Shown here piece by piece: positions 8,612 to 15,655 of a stretch of 64,000 nt of DNA. Below the pieces are notes generated by a model. It saw only the letters and a program-made list of their open reading frames with translations, was not told the origin of the DNA and made no database searches. The translations under genes and the position numbers were made by a program. Source of the DNA: Nostoc linckia NIES-25 (GTDB lineage: Bacteria > Cyanobacteriota > Cyanobacteriia > Cyanobacteriales > Nostocaceae); assembly GCF_002368035.1 (NCBI RefSeq), contig NZ_AP018223.1:1156449-1220448 (forward strand), read 5' to 3'. Position 1 is the stretch's first letter, and the number at the start of each line of letters is the position of its first letter.

Positions 8612-9040
8612 TTATTTTTGATTTACTTTTAGCGAATACCGAGATAAGACCGCCTTCATTTTCAAGTTAGTAAACTTCAGTATTGCATCCACTAATTCTT
8701 GCTGTTCTGGTTTTAAATTCAGTGTTTTTAGAGCTTGATTGATATCACTTCCAGCGCGGAGATTGCGAGCAAGTTGGGCACGCTGGGATGAGTTTAATAC
8801 TGCCTGAATTTCTTTGTTTCTTCTCTGACGTACAGCCTGGAGTTGTTGGCGTTGTTGGGGAGTCAGGTTAATCTCTGAAATCGAAGCAGAATCGCTGGCA
8901 GCTTTGGTAGTTTTGGAGACAATAATACTAAAATTAGTATTCAGTTCAACGGGTGCAGCTAAGACAATTCCCGGCATGAAGAGAATAAACGCAATGATAT
9001 TAAATAACACAAAAAGCCGTTTTGTCAAGTGAATTGCCAT
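8612..9040 (-). CDS. Secreted Spy/CpxP-like protein
   Basis: A 142-residue protein with a signal peptide (KRLFVLFNIIAFILFMPGIVLAA, cleavage after about residue 29). The mature part is helical, with the LTPQQRQQLQAVRQRRNKEI and LKPEQQELVDAILKF stretches; the LTP-QQ motif is that of Spy/CpxP-type periplasmic chaperones. It may therefore act on unfolded or metal-stressed envelope proteins, but the similarity is short and the role is inferred. It stands alone between Uma2 and an M48 peptidase. Confidence 0.6.
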   Translation of the reverse strand: MAIHLTKRLFVLFNIIAFILFMPGIVLAAPVELNTNFSIIVSKTTKAASDSASISEINLTPQQRQQLQAVRQRRNKEIQAVLNSSQRAQLARNLRAGSDINQALKTLNLKPEQQELVDAILKFTNLKMKAVLSRYSLKVNQK

Positions 9041-9089
9041 ATTGAAAAATGCCTAATTTAATGCTCAGATATGGGTTGGGGATTGGGCA

Positions 9090-9195
9090 TTGAAAATGGG
9101 GAAAGGGGAAAGGGTAAGGGGGAAAGGGGAAAGATTAAATTTATTTCTTTTCCCTTTAACCTTTTCCCTTTAACCTTTTCCCCTGCCCCCTGCTC
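9090..9195. repeat. GGGGAAAGG / CCTTTTCCC palindromic repeat region
   Basis: A purine run (GGGAAAGGGGAAAGGG) faces a pyrimidine run (CCCTTTAACCTTTTCCC) around an AT core (AAGATTAAATTTATT), forming a large imperfect hairpin. Closely similar tracts lie at 12240-12325, 19060-19110, 57340-57450 and 62270-62350, so it is a dispersed family. The right end carries the CCCCTGCCCCCTGCTCCCC repeat. Confidence 0.65.
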
Positions 9196-9212
9196 CCCAC
9201 TCTCTAGTCCTT

Positions 9213-10184
9213 TTACAAATTATTATCAGGCCTTTTCATTCTGTTAATTTCGCGTTGTAATTCTTCAATTTGACGGCGCAAAGCTTCTTTTTCATTTTCG
9301 GAAGAATCTGCGGGAACATTTACAGCACCTGAGGCGGGCGATCGCTGATAGTTTCCTCGGCGAATTTGCTGATATTCTTCTGATACTGCCCACTGCTGTA
9401 AGTAGTGCAAACGCTCCACAGGAAAAGGATGAGTCATCATTGCACCTTGAAACCCAGCGAACATTAAGAATTTATACACTTGATTGAGTCCATCTTCATC
9501 AAGCGCTTGATAATTTTCAGACTGCTTAATAAATTCTTGTAAACTGCATTCATTAGCATATTTGATACTACCGCCCGTGACTTTCATCATTGTAGTCATT
9601 ACAGGATTTAAATCATCCATTACTAATAAAGCGGCGCGATCTGAGGATAACTCGGCTTTGCGTCGCCATTCGTAAAAAGCAAGCAATAAACCTTGACTGA
9701 CGAAATTACCAATGCCAAAGGTTAATTCACCAACTGTAGAAGCGAGACTCCTCACCCATATCGCCATTTGAATTAAAATAGTATGACCACATTTAATGTG
9801 CCCCAGTTCATGGGCTAGCACCGCCCTAATTTCGACTTCGTTTAGTAAGTCTAATGTCCCTGTATTCATGACTATGTAAGGATGCTCTTGTCCAAGTGCG
9901 TAGCTATTAGCTTGGGAATTTTGCTCAACAAACAGTGCGGGTTCTGGATAAATGTCCAAATCTCGCACGCATTCCCGAAAAATCTGGTAAATGGTGGAAT
10001 ATTGACGCGGCCCGACTTGGATGGTGTTGCCCATTAAATAAACTAACTGAGGGCGTTCAGCGAAAAATTCCACAAATTTACGGGCTAAAAAATCAAATCC
10101 TGGTAAATTACGTAAAGCTTGCTCAGCTTGGGTATCCAGGGGATGCCTGAAGGCTTCGCTGGAAATTCCTGTGTAGGTTGGCAT
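9213..10184 (-). CDS. M48-family zinc metallopeptidase
   Basis: A 323-residue peptidase. The zinc-binding helix HELGHIKCGH is at residues 125-134, and the third ligand helix is in KAELSSDRAALLV. These are the M48 (HtpX/Ste24-like) signatures, with a likely role in membrane or envelope protein quality control. There are weak hydrophobic stretches but no clear set of four membrane helices as in HtpX, so it may be soluble or peripheral. Residues about 295-318 (SSENEKEALRRQIEELQREINRM) form a C-terminal coiled coil. It is monocistronic as far as can be seen. Confidence 0.88.
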   Translation of the reverse strand: MPTYTGISSEAFRHPLDTQAEQALRNLPGFDFLARKFVEFFAERPQLVYLMGNTIQVGPRQYSTIYQIFRECVRDLDIYPEPALFVEQNSQANSYALGQEHPYIVMNTGTLDLLNEVEIRAVLAHELGHIKCGHTILIQMAIWVRSLASTVGELTFGIGNFVSQGLLLAFYEWRRKAELSSDRAALLVMDDLNPVMTTMMKVTGGSIKYANECSLQEFIKQSENYQALDEDGLNQVYKFLMFAGFQGAMMTHPFPVERLHYLQQWAVSEEYQQIRRGNYQRSPASGAVNVPADSSENEKEALRRQIEELQREINRMKRPDNNL

Positions 10185-10194
10185 AATTAGGTAA

Positions 10195-10300
10195 TTGGTG
10201 ATTGGTCATTAGTAGAGACGCGATTAATCGCGTCTGTACAATAGTCATTGGTCATTGGTCATTGGTCATTAGTCAGTAGTTTTAGACAAAGAACAAATGA
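10195..10300. repeat. Heptamer-type tandem repeats (TCATTGG) and hairpin
   Basis: TCATTGG occurs in tandem several times (10245-10275 region), with variants TCATTAG and TGATTGG around it. A hairpin GACGCGATTAATCGCGTC sits within at about 10217. This is the short tandemly repeated type seen in Nostoc genomes; no gene is present. Confidence 0.7.
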
Positions 10301-10319
10301 CAAAGCCGAAAGTTAAAAG

Positions 10320-10585
10320 CTAAGGCTTCCTTATATTCAGACACCACTTGCTTGCTATCCTACGGTAACGCCAAGGGCGAATAAGCCCAAAGATCCGTCG
10401 AAAGCTGTGGCTCAACGGCAGTTCCTTTAAGTGAGGGAACCCCCCAACTTCTGATGGTCGCAAACCTCGTAAGAGAATTCTCTTTGGCAATGGACTTGCC
10501 TCAACAGCAGTTCTTTTAAGCGGGGGAACGCCGCCAACAAACTGCCTGAACTTTGTAACAGAGGAGAAATGACAAATGATAAATG
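10320..10585. repeat. Gene-free repeat region with about 38-base direct repeat
   Basis: Two diverged copies of a segment (CTCAACGGCAGTTCCTTTAA at about 10411 and CTCAACAGCAGTTCTTTTAA at about 10501) are about 90 bases apart. An open frame on the minus strand here is only the translation of repeats, so no gene is called. The stretch from 10185 to 10654 has nothing else recognisable. Confidence 0.5.
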
Positions 10586-10654
10586 ACAAAGGACAACATA
10601 ATAGAAATTGGGGCTTTATTGGTAAAAGTCACTTTGTTATGGGATTAAAAGCGT

Positions 10655-12220
10655 GTGATTGAGGCAGAAGTTCATTTGTCACTACATAACTTTTTGCGAT
10701 CGCAAGCGGGGTTCCCTTCCTGGCCCCATCATTTGACGATGGCACGGTTGGTAGCACGCGCCTTGCGCCTTCAACGTAGCGCCCTCATTCAAGTGGGTGC
10801 TGTTTGTGGCTATCAAGGACGATATCGTACCAGTTTCGTAGCATCAGCCCTGATGTGGCATGGCCCTGTAATTATTGTTGCTCAAGAAGCAGTGCAACAA
10901 CTTCTGTTGCGGGTGGAAATTCCCCGGCTACAGCAGTGGCTACCAGCCAACAAACCGATTAGAACAGGTGACGCTTGGCCTGATGCCCAGTTCCAAGGGC
11001 TACTGTTGACCTCCCCAGAAGCTTGGTTAAAAGGACAGTTAGCTGATGGCGATCGCTTTCCCCCAGGTATTCCTACAATTATTGATGGTGTAGACGATCT
11101 CGAAGATTGGGTGCGTCATCAGCTCGCCCAAGAAATTCAACCCCATGATTGGGATCGACTCATGCTAGCTTGCCCAAACCAAGCTGAAGCAATTCGCGAA
11201 GCACGGATACAACTGACACACGAACTTTTTCAGCATCCTGCTAATCCCTATGAGTGCTATCTCATTTCTGGACTAGAAATAGACATTTTAAACCGTCTTT
11301 ATTCTACTTTAGACCTCAGTAATCTCCCAGATAATTGGAAACATTTCTGGCAAGAATTTCAATTGCTCAACGAAAATCTTTCCTCCCCTGCCCCCCCTGC
11401 TTCCCCTGCCCTCTTCTGGGCGACTATTGCCCGTCGCCAAGGTTTATTTTCTTTACACTACGCCCCAATGGAATTAGGGAAAATACTTTCCCCCATTTGG
11501 CAGCGACAACCAGTGGTTTTAATTGGCAGTGCTATAGAACCAGAAACAGAGGCTCCCCTTTTCCGCGAGCGTTTGGGTTTGGAAGACGTAACTTGCCTGA
11601 AATTTTCTTCTGAAAGTCAAGCCGAAGCAATTCAACTGTATGTACCCTATAAGTTACCCCTACCTAATACACCAGAATTTCAAGCGGCATTTATTCATAA
11701 AGTCCGCACGCTGGTTTGTCTGAGTGCTACAGCACCAGGATTAACCGTAATTTTAGTGGGTGATGTGCCACTCAAGTCCCAAGTCGGGACAATTTTGGCT
11801 TCAGAATTTGGTTCGCGGGTACAGGTAGAAAAAACTTGTTTAGATGAAAATGGTATTTTGGTGAGCGGTTGGGAATTTTGGCGAGAACATCAGCGAGTCT
11901 TGCCTGCACCCCATCTGTTAATTATTGCGACTTTGCCGCTACCATCTTTGGAAAATCCTCTAGTAGCTGGTAGGGTAGCTCGTTATAAGCGATCGCATCA
12001 AGACTGGTTCCGTTTATATTTATTACCAACCGCCTTGAATGAATTACAACGAGCCATCGCCCCAGTGCGAGAAAGTCAAGGTATTGTCGCTTTACTTGAT
12101 AGTCGTGTAGTTAACCGCAGCTACGGCGCCCAAATTCTCGCAGCTTTAAGCCCCTTGGCACGCATTAACTATCTCGATCCCAGCTTATTTTCCAATACAA
12201 ATGAGGAAAATTCGGCATAA
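10655..12220 (+). CDS. DinG-like helicase-related protein, degenerate Walker A
   Basis: A 521-residue cyanobacterial protein with the layout of a DinG/XPD-like superfamily 2 helicase: an N-terminal nucleotide-site region (ALIQVGAVCGYQGRYRTSFV), an IIVAQEAV strand, a DGVDDLEDW stretch in the Walker B position, and a C-terminal helicase-like half ending in GIVALLDSRVVNRSYGAQIL. The expected GxGKT/S loop is absent, since GYQGRYRTS replaces it, so ATP hydrolysis is doubtful. Residues about 247-252 (SSPAPPASPA) are the translation of a dispersed CTCCCCTGC repeat. The start is a GTG. It is not in an obvious operon. Confidence 0.65.
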   Translation: MIEAEVHLSLHNFLRSQAGFPSWPHHLTMARLVARALRLQRSALIQVGAVCGYQGRYRTSFVASALMWHGPVIIVAQEAVQQLLLRVEIPRLQQWLPANKPIRTGDAWPDAQFQGLLLTSPEAWLKGQLADGDRFPPGIPTIIDGVDDLEDWVRHQLAQEIQPHDWDRLMLACPNQAEAIREARIQLTHELFQHPANPYECYLISGLEIDILNRLYSTLDLSNLPDNWKHFWQEFQLLNENLSSPAPPASPALFWATIARRQGLFSLHYAPMELGKILSPIWQRQPVVLIGSAIEPETEAPLFRERLGLEDVTCLKFSSESQAEAIQLYVPYKLPLPNTPEFQAAFIHKVRTLVCLSATAPGLTVILVGDVPLKSQVGTILASEFGSRVQVEKTCLDENGILVSGWEFWREHQRVLPAPHLLIIATLPLPSLENPLVAGRVARYKRSHQDWFRLYLLPTALNELQRAIAPVRESQGIVALLDSRVVNRSYGAQILAALSPLARINYLDPSLFSNTNEENSA

Positions 12221-12234
12221 GGAGATGGCTTCGC

Positions 12235-12345
12235 CTTGGGCAAAGGGCAAGGGGCAAAGGGGAAAGGGAATAAACCATACCTTTCTCCTTTTACCTTTCA
12301 CCTTTTCCCTACCCGAAGGGTTTTGCCCCATGCCCAATATTAATT
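12235..12345. repeat. GGGGAAAGG / CCTTTTCCC repeat
   Basis: The same purine/pyrimidine hairpin family as at 9090, here GGCAAGGGGCAAAGGGGAAAGG facing TTTACCTTTCACCTTTTCCC. It separates the helicase-like gene and the DUF2839 gene and could act as a bidirectional terminator-like structure. Confidence 0.55.
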
Positions 12346-12407
12346 GTCTATAACCACAATTCCTGGCAAGATAAAGATAGAGCCAAAGTTGATTTCAATT
12401 GCTAATT

Positions 12408-12623
12408 ATGGGTGAAGCAAAACGTCGGAAAACCGCACTAGGGGAAACATACGGTAAAGAAAGTCGTATCTTGCCTTGGATTCCCATTACAAAAAGTCAA
12501 GCGGAATTATTTATTACTTGGACTACTCGCGGTGCCTGGATAGGCATTGGTACTATGGTTGCAGCATGGCTAATCATTCGTTTTATCGGCCCTGCTTTTG
12601 GTTGGTGGCAAGTAGTTGCTTAA
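12408..12623 (+). CDS. DUF2839 family small membrane protein
   Basis: A 71-residue protein that begins MGEAKRRKTALGETYGKE, the signature of the cyanobacterial DUF2839 family, and ends in a hydrophobic C-terminal helix (GAWIGIGTMVAAWLIIRFIG), so it is probably membrane-anchored with the basic N-terminus in the cytoplasm. Function unknown. The ATG at 12408 is preferred to a TTG three codons upstream because the family begins at MGEAKRRK. Confidence 0.85.
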   Translation: MGEAKRRKTALGETYGKESRILPWIPITKSQAELFITWTTRGAWIGIGTMVAAWLIIRFIGPAFGWWQVVA

Positions 12624-12626
12624 GAA

Positions 12627-12773
12627 TTATTGAGTGTTTTTAACACCAGCTAAAATTAATGCGATCGCCTCTTGAGAGTGTTGCTCTAACATTGCTGCAC
12701 TCAAAAGTCCATTGTCTTGGGAATAATGCTGGACATTTCCAATGCCAATAAAGTAAAACAAACAAATTCGCAT
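12627..12773 (-). pseudogene. Possible C-terminal remnant of a TetR-type regulator
   Basis: A 48-codon frame (MRICLFYFIGIGNVQHYSQ... ending in EAIALILAGVKNTQ) resembles the last two helices of TetR-type regulators. In-frame coding sense continues a few codons upstream (LQSGINI) to a TAG, and no DNA-binding domain follows. It is best read as a decayed 3' end of a gene. The assignment rests on helix pattern only and could be wrong. Confidence 0.35.
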
Positions 12774-12806
12774 AATATTAATCCCTGATTGTAACTAAGT
12801 TGCAAT

Positions 12807-12980
12807 CAAATATAGTATTTCTCCCCCTGCTTCCCCTGCTTCTTCTGCCTGCCAAAACTAATATTTTTGAACGCAACTCGGTATCAGCCCAAGAATCCTC
12901 GCACTTGTTATCGCAGGAAGTGTCAAATCACGATTTTACGCTTGGTTTATGTCCTAAGGTAGTTGGCAACCCCTATATTT
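12807..12980. repeat. Dispersed element ending in TTTATGTCCTAA..GGCAAC..CTATAT
   Basis: Starts AAATATAG and ends CTATATTTTT, with the CTCCCCCTGCTTCCCC repeat near the left end. Its right part (GTTTATGTCCTAAGGTAG) is shared with the region at 51265-51300, so these are two members of one family. No protein is encoded. Confidence 0.45.
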
Positions 12981-12987
12981 TTGATGC

Positions 12988-13018
12988 AAAAAGCTCAAGC
13001 ATTGCTGCCTGAGCTTTT
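12988..13018 (-). terminator. Rho-independent terminator of the RNA-binding protein gene
   Basis: Read on the minus strand, AAAAGCTCAGGC...GCTTGAGCTTTTT forms a stem of about 9-11 pairs followed by a T run. It lies 36 bases after the stop of the RRM gene. Confidence 0.7.
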
Positions 13019-13053
13019 ACTAGATTAAATTAACTTACTGGTGTCTAATTTCT

Positions 13054-13362
13054 TTAGTAACGATTGCGGTTGTATCCACCACCGCCACGGTTACCACCAC
13101 CGAAAGAACCACCTCTGTCTTCTCTGGGCTTGGCTTTATTTACTTTCAAGTCCCGTCCCAGCCATTCAGCACCGTCAAGAGCTTCAATGGCAGCTGCTTC
13201 TTCAGCATCTGAACTCATTTCCACAAAACCAAAGCCGCGTAACCGACCTGTTTCACGATCGGTAGGCAACTGAACGCGCTTTACAGAACCGTATTCTGCA
13301 AAAACAGCACTCAGAGCTTCTTGTGTAACTTCATAAGAGAGGTTACCTACGTAAATTGACAT
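13054..13362 (-). CDS. rbp: Cyanobacterial RRM RNA-binding protein, glycine-rich tail
   Basis: A 102-residue protein with one RNA recognition motif at residues 1-80. RNP2 is IYVGNLS and RNP1 is LRGFGFVEM. The C-terminal tail (GGSFGGGNRGGGGYNRNRY) is glycine-rich. These Rbp proteins bind single-stranded RNA; in several cyanobacteria they are cold-induced, and some localise mRNAs to the thylakoid. The gene is single and has a terminator just downstream. The 5' side has a long gene-free leader that could carry cold regulation, although no motif was identified. Confidence 0.93.
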   Translation of the reverse strand: MSIYVGNLSYEVTQEALSAVFAEYGSVKRVQLPTDRETGRLRGFGFVEMSSDAEEAAAIEALDGAEWLGRDLKVNKAKPREDRGGSFGGGNRGGGGYNRNRY

Positions 13363-13757
13363 GAAATATCTCCAAAATCATAAAGTATGCAGAGATTTAG
13401 ATTTCGGAGAGAAGTCTGTAATACCACAAGGAAAAAGCCTGTCAATACTAAGAACAAACACTGTCGCCGAATTAATTCTCATTTCACTACCCATAATGAC
13501 ACAATAGTCAACCTTTTGGGGAAAAGTTTGAAAAGTTTTTATAAAAATTTATATTTACTAGTTCAGTAACCCGTGGAGGTAGAGGAGCAGGGAGCGAGTC
13601 ATAACTTCTCTGTGAAAAATTAACAGCCAATAGTCAGCACTCCAATACGCAACAAATAAATGTTTACTTTTCTGAATTCAATTGCTAAACTACTAAAATT
13701 CCAAGTAGTTTACGTAGAATAGGGTAACTATCTTAAAATAAGAAAAATTTAATACCG

Positions 13758-13773
13758 CCATGTTTAAACATGG
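13758..13773. promoter_or_regulatory. Perfect 16-base palindrome CCATGTTTAAACATGG
   Basis: The sequence is fully self-complementary and lies about 350 bases upstream of the efflux adaptor gene. It has the size of a dimeric repressor site. No regulator gene is adjacent, so its role is inferred. Confidence 0.35.
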
Positions 13774-13942
13774 AAAAAAGAGTTTCATGTCTTGTGGTAA
13801 AGCCAGTTTTCTCCTATGGGTAGATTACAGAAAACTGAAAAATATTTATACTAAGTTTATAATTGATTAGCTGCAAGAAGATTGTCTACCTCTGCATAAG
13901 AAGTAGAGCGGTGAGAATTTTGGGACTTTTATGGGAAAACAG

Positions 13943-13976
13943 TAATTTTCTGAAAACAGAGATTTTCTGTTAACAG
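13943..13976. repeat. Tandem 17-base direct repeat
   Basis: TAATTTTCTGAAAACAG is followed at once by AGATTTTCTGTTAACAG, sharing 13 of 17 positions. Both carry TTTTCTG, which also occurs in the inverted repeat at 13804. It could be a pair of regulator sites for the efflux genes. Confidence 0.4.
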
Positions 13977-14115
13977 CTTATTCGTTCTCGCCGTTTTTTA
14001 TTGAAAATATCTCTCAGAATTACTTGGGAAAACACGGCTGTTTAATCCCGAAAGCTCCCCATAGGAGAAAAATAGATGATTTTGGACATAAACTAAGCCG
14101 CACACACAGGTGAAA

Positions 14116-15582
14116 ATGAAGGATTCTGTAACCAATACCCAGCTAATTAATATCGACTTAAATTCAGTTGCAAAAACTGAGGTAGCGATACGTGCAGCGG
14201 TCTGCGACTACGCAGATGTCAAAAACAAACTTCTGGCAAAAAGCAGTTATACAAAACGTGGAAAGGGGGAAAAATATTTTTTTGCCTCTACTCCTTTGAA
14301 AAGTTTTTTAATACCCTGTTTGGTTGGTATAGGACTACTAACAGCAAGTTGTGGGTCGCTACCTAAGGAATCAGCTGAGGCACAATCTCAGAGTCCTGGT
14401 GGACGATCGCGGGGTGGGGGTGCAACACCTGTAGATGTGGCGATCGCTCGAACAGACGTGCTGCAAACACAACCAGAATATACAGGTAATACAGTGCCCT
14501 TTCGGATTGTGTCACTGCGATCGCAGGTTGAAGCGCGGTTGTTGGCTTTAAACCTAGATGTGGGCGATAGAGTTAACCAAGGCCAGACTGTGGGGCAATT
14601 AGATGATGCCCTGTTACTAACAGCCTACAAACAAGCAGAAGCCGAACTTGCAGCCCTAAAATCAGAAGTAGTCAGGGCAACTACTCAAGTAAGTAATGCC
14701 CGTGCAGATGTGGAACGGGCGAGGCTAGAAGTAGTGCAAGCCCAGGCAGATTCACAACGGCAGCAAAAACTATTCCAAGCCGGAGCGATCGCTCAACAAG
14801 CTGCTGAACAAGCGCGTACCGAGGCACAAACAGCTGCCCAGGCATTGCGGGCGGCTCAAGAGCAAGTCCGTACAGAACAGCAAGCCGTCGCCGCCGCTCA
14901 AGGCAGAGTATTAGCCCAACAGGCCTTGGTTGCAGAAGCCAAAGAACGCAGATCTTACGCTCGGCTGACATCCCCCATTACTGGCGTAGTTACGGAAAAA
15001 GTCACAGAACCAGGCAATCTTTTGCAAGCAGGTAATGAAGTATTAAAAATTGGCGACTTTAACCGTGTGAAAGTCGTCGTCCAAGTTTCGGAATTAGAAC
15101 TAGCACAAATTCAGCTCGGACAATCTGTAAAAGTCCGCTTGGATGCTTTCCCCAGTGAAACATTAATTGGCAGAGTGACGCGGATTTCTCCAGCTGCTGA
15201 TGCCACAGCTCGTTTGATTCCCGTAGAAGTAGTAATTCCCAACAGCGATGGGAAAATTGGTAGCGGACTACTGGCACGAGTCAATTTTGAAACACAAACG
15301 GCGCAACGGGTAGTAGTGCCGCAAACAGCCATTCAGAAACAGGCACGGCAGCAGAAAAGCAACACAGACACACAAAACAAAACTGGAACCTTATTTGTTG
15401 TCAGTGATACAGAAGGCAAAGCAAAAGTAGCGGCGCGTGCTGTCACCTTAGGGAAAAGAGCTGATAGCAAAGTGGAAATTCTGTCTGGCTTGCAACCGGG
15501 GGAACGCTATGTTGTTCGTAGTGGTAAGCCGTTAAAAGAAGGTGACACTGTAAGTCTCTCAATTCTTTCAGAAAAACAATAG
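14116..15582 (+). CDS. RND efflux periplasmic adaptor (membrane-fusion lipoprotein)
   Basis: A 488-residue HlyD/AcrA-type adaptor. A long N-terminal cytoplasmic piece precedes a hydrophobic segment ending in a lipobox (GLLTASCG), so it is probably a lipoprotein. Biotinyl-lipoyl halves are at LRSQVEARLLALNLDVGDRV and SYARLTSPITGVVTEKV, with a long helical hairpin rich in Ala/Gln between them (about 155-275), then beta-barrel and membrane-proximal domains (VKVVVQVSELELAQIQLGQ). It links the inner-membrane pump at 15656 to an outer-membrane channel not present here. The ATG at 14116 follows AGGTGA; a GTG two codons earlier is possible. Confidence 0.9.
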   Translation: MKDSVTNTQLINIDLNSVAKTEVAIRAAVCDYADVKNKLLAKSSYTKRGKGEKYFFASTPLKSFLIPCLVGIGLLTASCGSLPKESAEAQSQSPGGRSRGGGATPVDVAIARTDVLQTQPEYTGNTVPFRIVSLRSQVEARLLALNLDVGDRVNQGQTVGQLDDALLLTAYKQAEAELAALKSEVVRATTQVSNARADVERARLEVVQAQADSQRQQKLFQAGAIAQQAAEQARTEAQTAAQALRAAQEQVRTEQQAVAAAQGRVLAQQALVAEAKERRSYARLTSPITGVVTEKVTEPGNLLQAGNEVLKIGDFNRVKVVVQVSELELAQIQLGQSVKVRLDAFPSETLIGRVTRISPAADATARLIPVEVVIPNSDGKIGSGLLARVNFETQTAQRVVVPQTAIQKQARQQKSNTDTQNKTGTLFVVSDTEGKAKVAARAVTLGKRADSKVEILSGLQPGERYVVRSGKPLKEGDTVSLSILSEKQ

Positions 15583-15655
15583 TAGGGTGAGCAATACACC
15601 ATACCAATGAAAAAAGTACTTAGTAGTCAGCACTTAGCACTTAGCACTCAGTATC
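15583..15655. repeat. CACTTAG heptamer repeats between adaptor and pump
   Basis: GCACTTAGCACTTAGCACT is a short tandem array of the heptamer CACTTAG just upstream of the pump gene. It lies in the intercistronic spacer of an apparent operon. Confidence 0.6.

Larger units (their letters stand above)
13363..14109. other. Long intergenic region before the RND efflux genes
   Basis: About 750 bases without a credible gene. It must hold the promoters of the rbp gene (leftward) and of the efflux adaptor (rightward). Visible structure is a 9-base inverted repeat CAGTTTTCT / AGAAAACTG (13804-13812 and 13829-13837), a perfect palindrome at 13758 and tandem repeats at 13943. A non-coding RNA is possible but not shown. 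Confidence 0.5.

Noticed and set aside
10320..10589. Open frame of 89 codons on the minus strand
   Set aside because: It is the translation of palindromic and direct repeats, has no family pattern and lies in a gene-free repeat block.
13064..13273. Plus-strand frames across the RRM gene (Pro-rich)
   Set aside because: They mirror the glycine-rich RRM gene on the other strand, which has clear RNP motifs.
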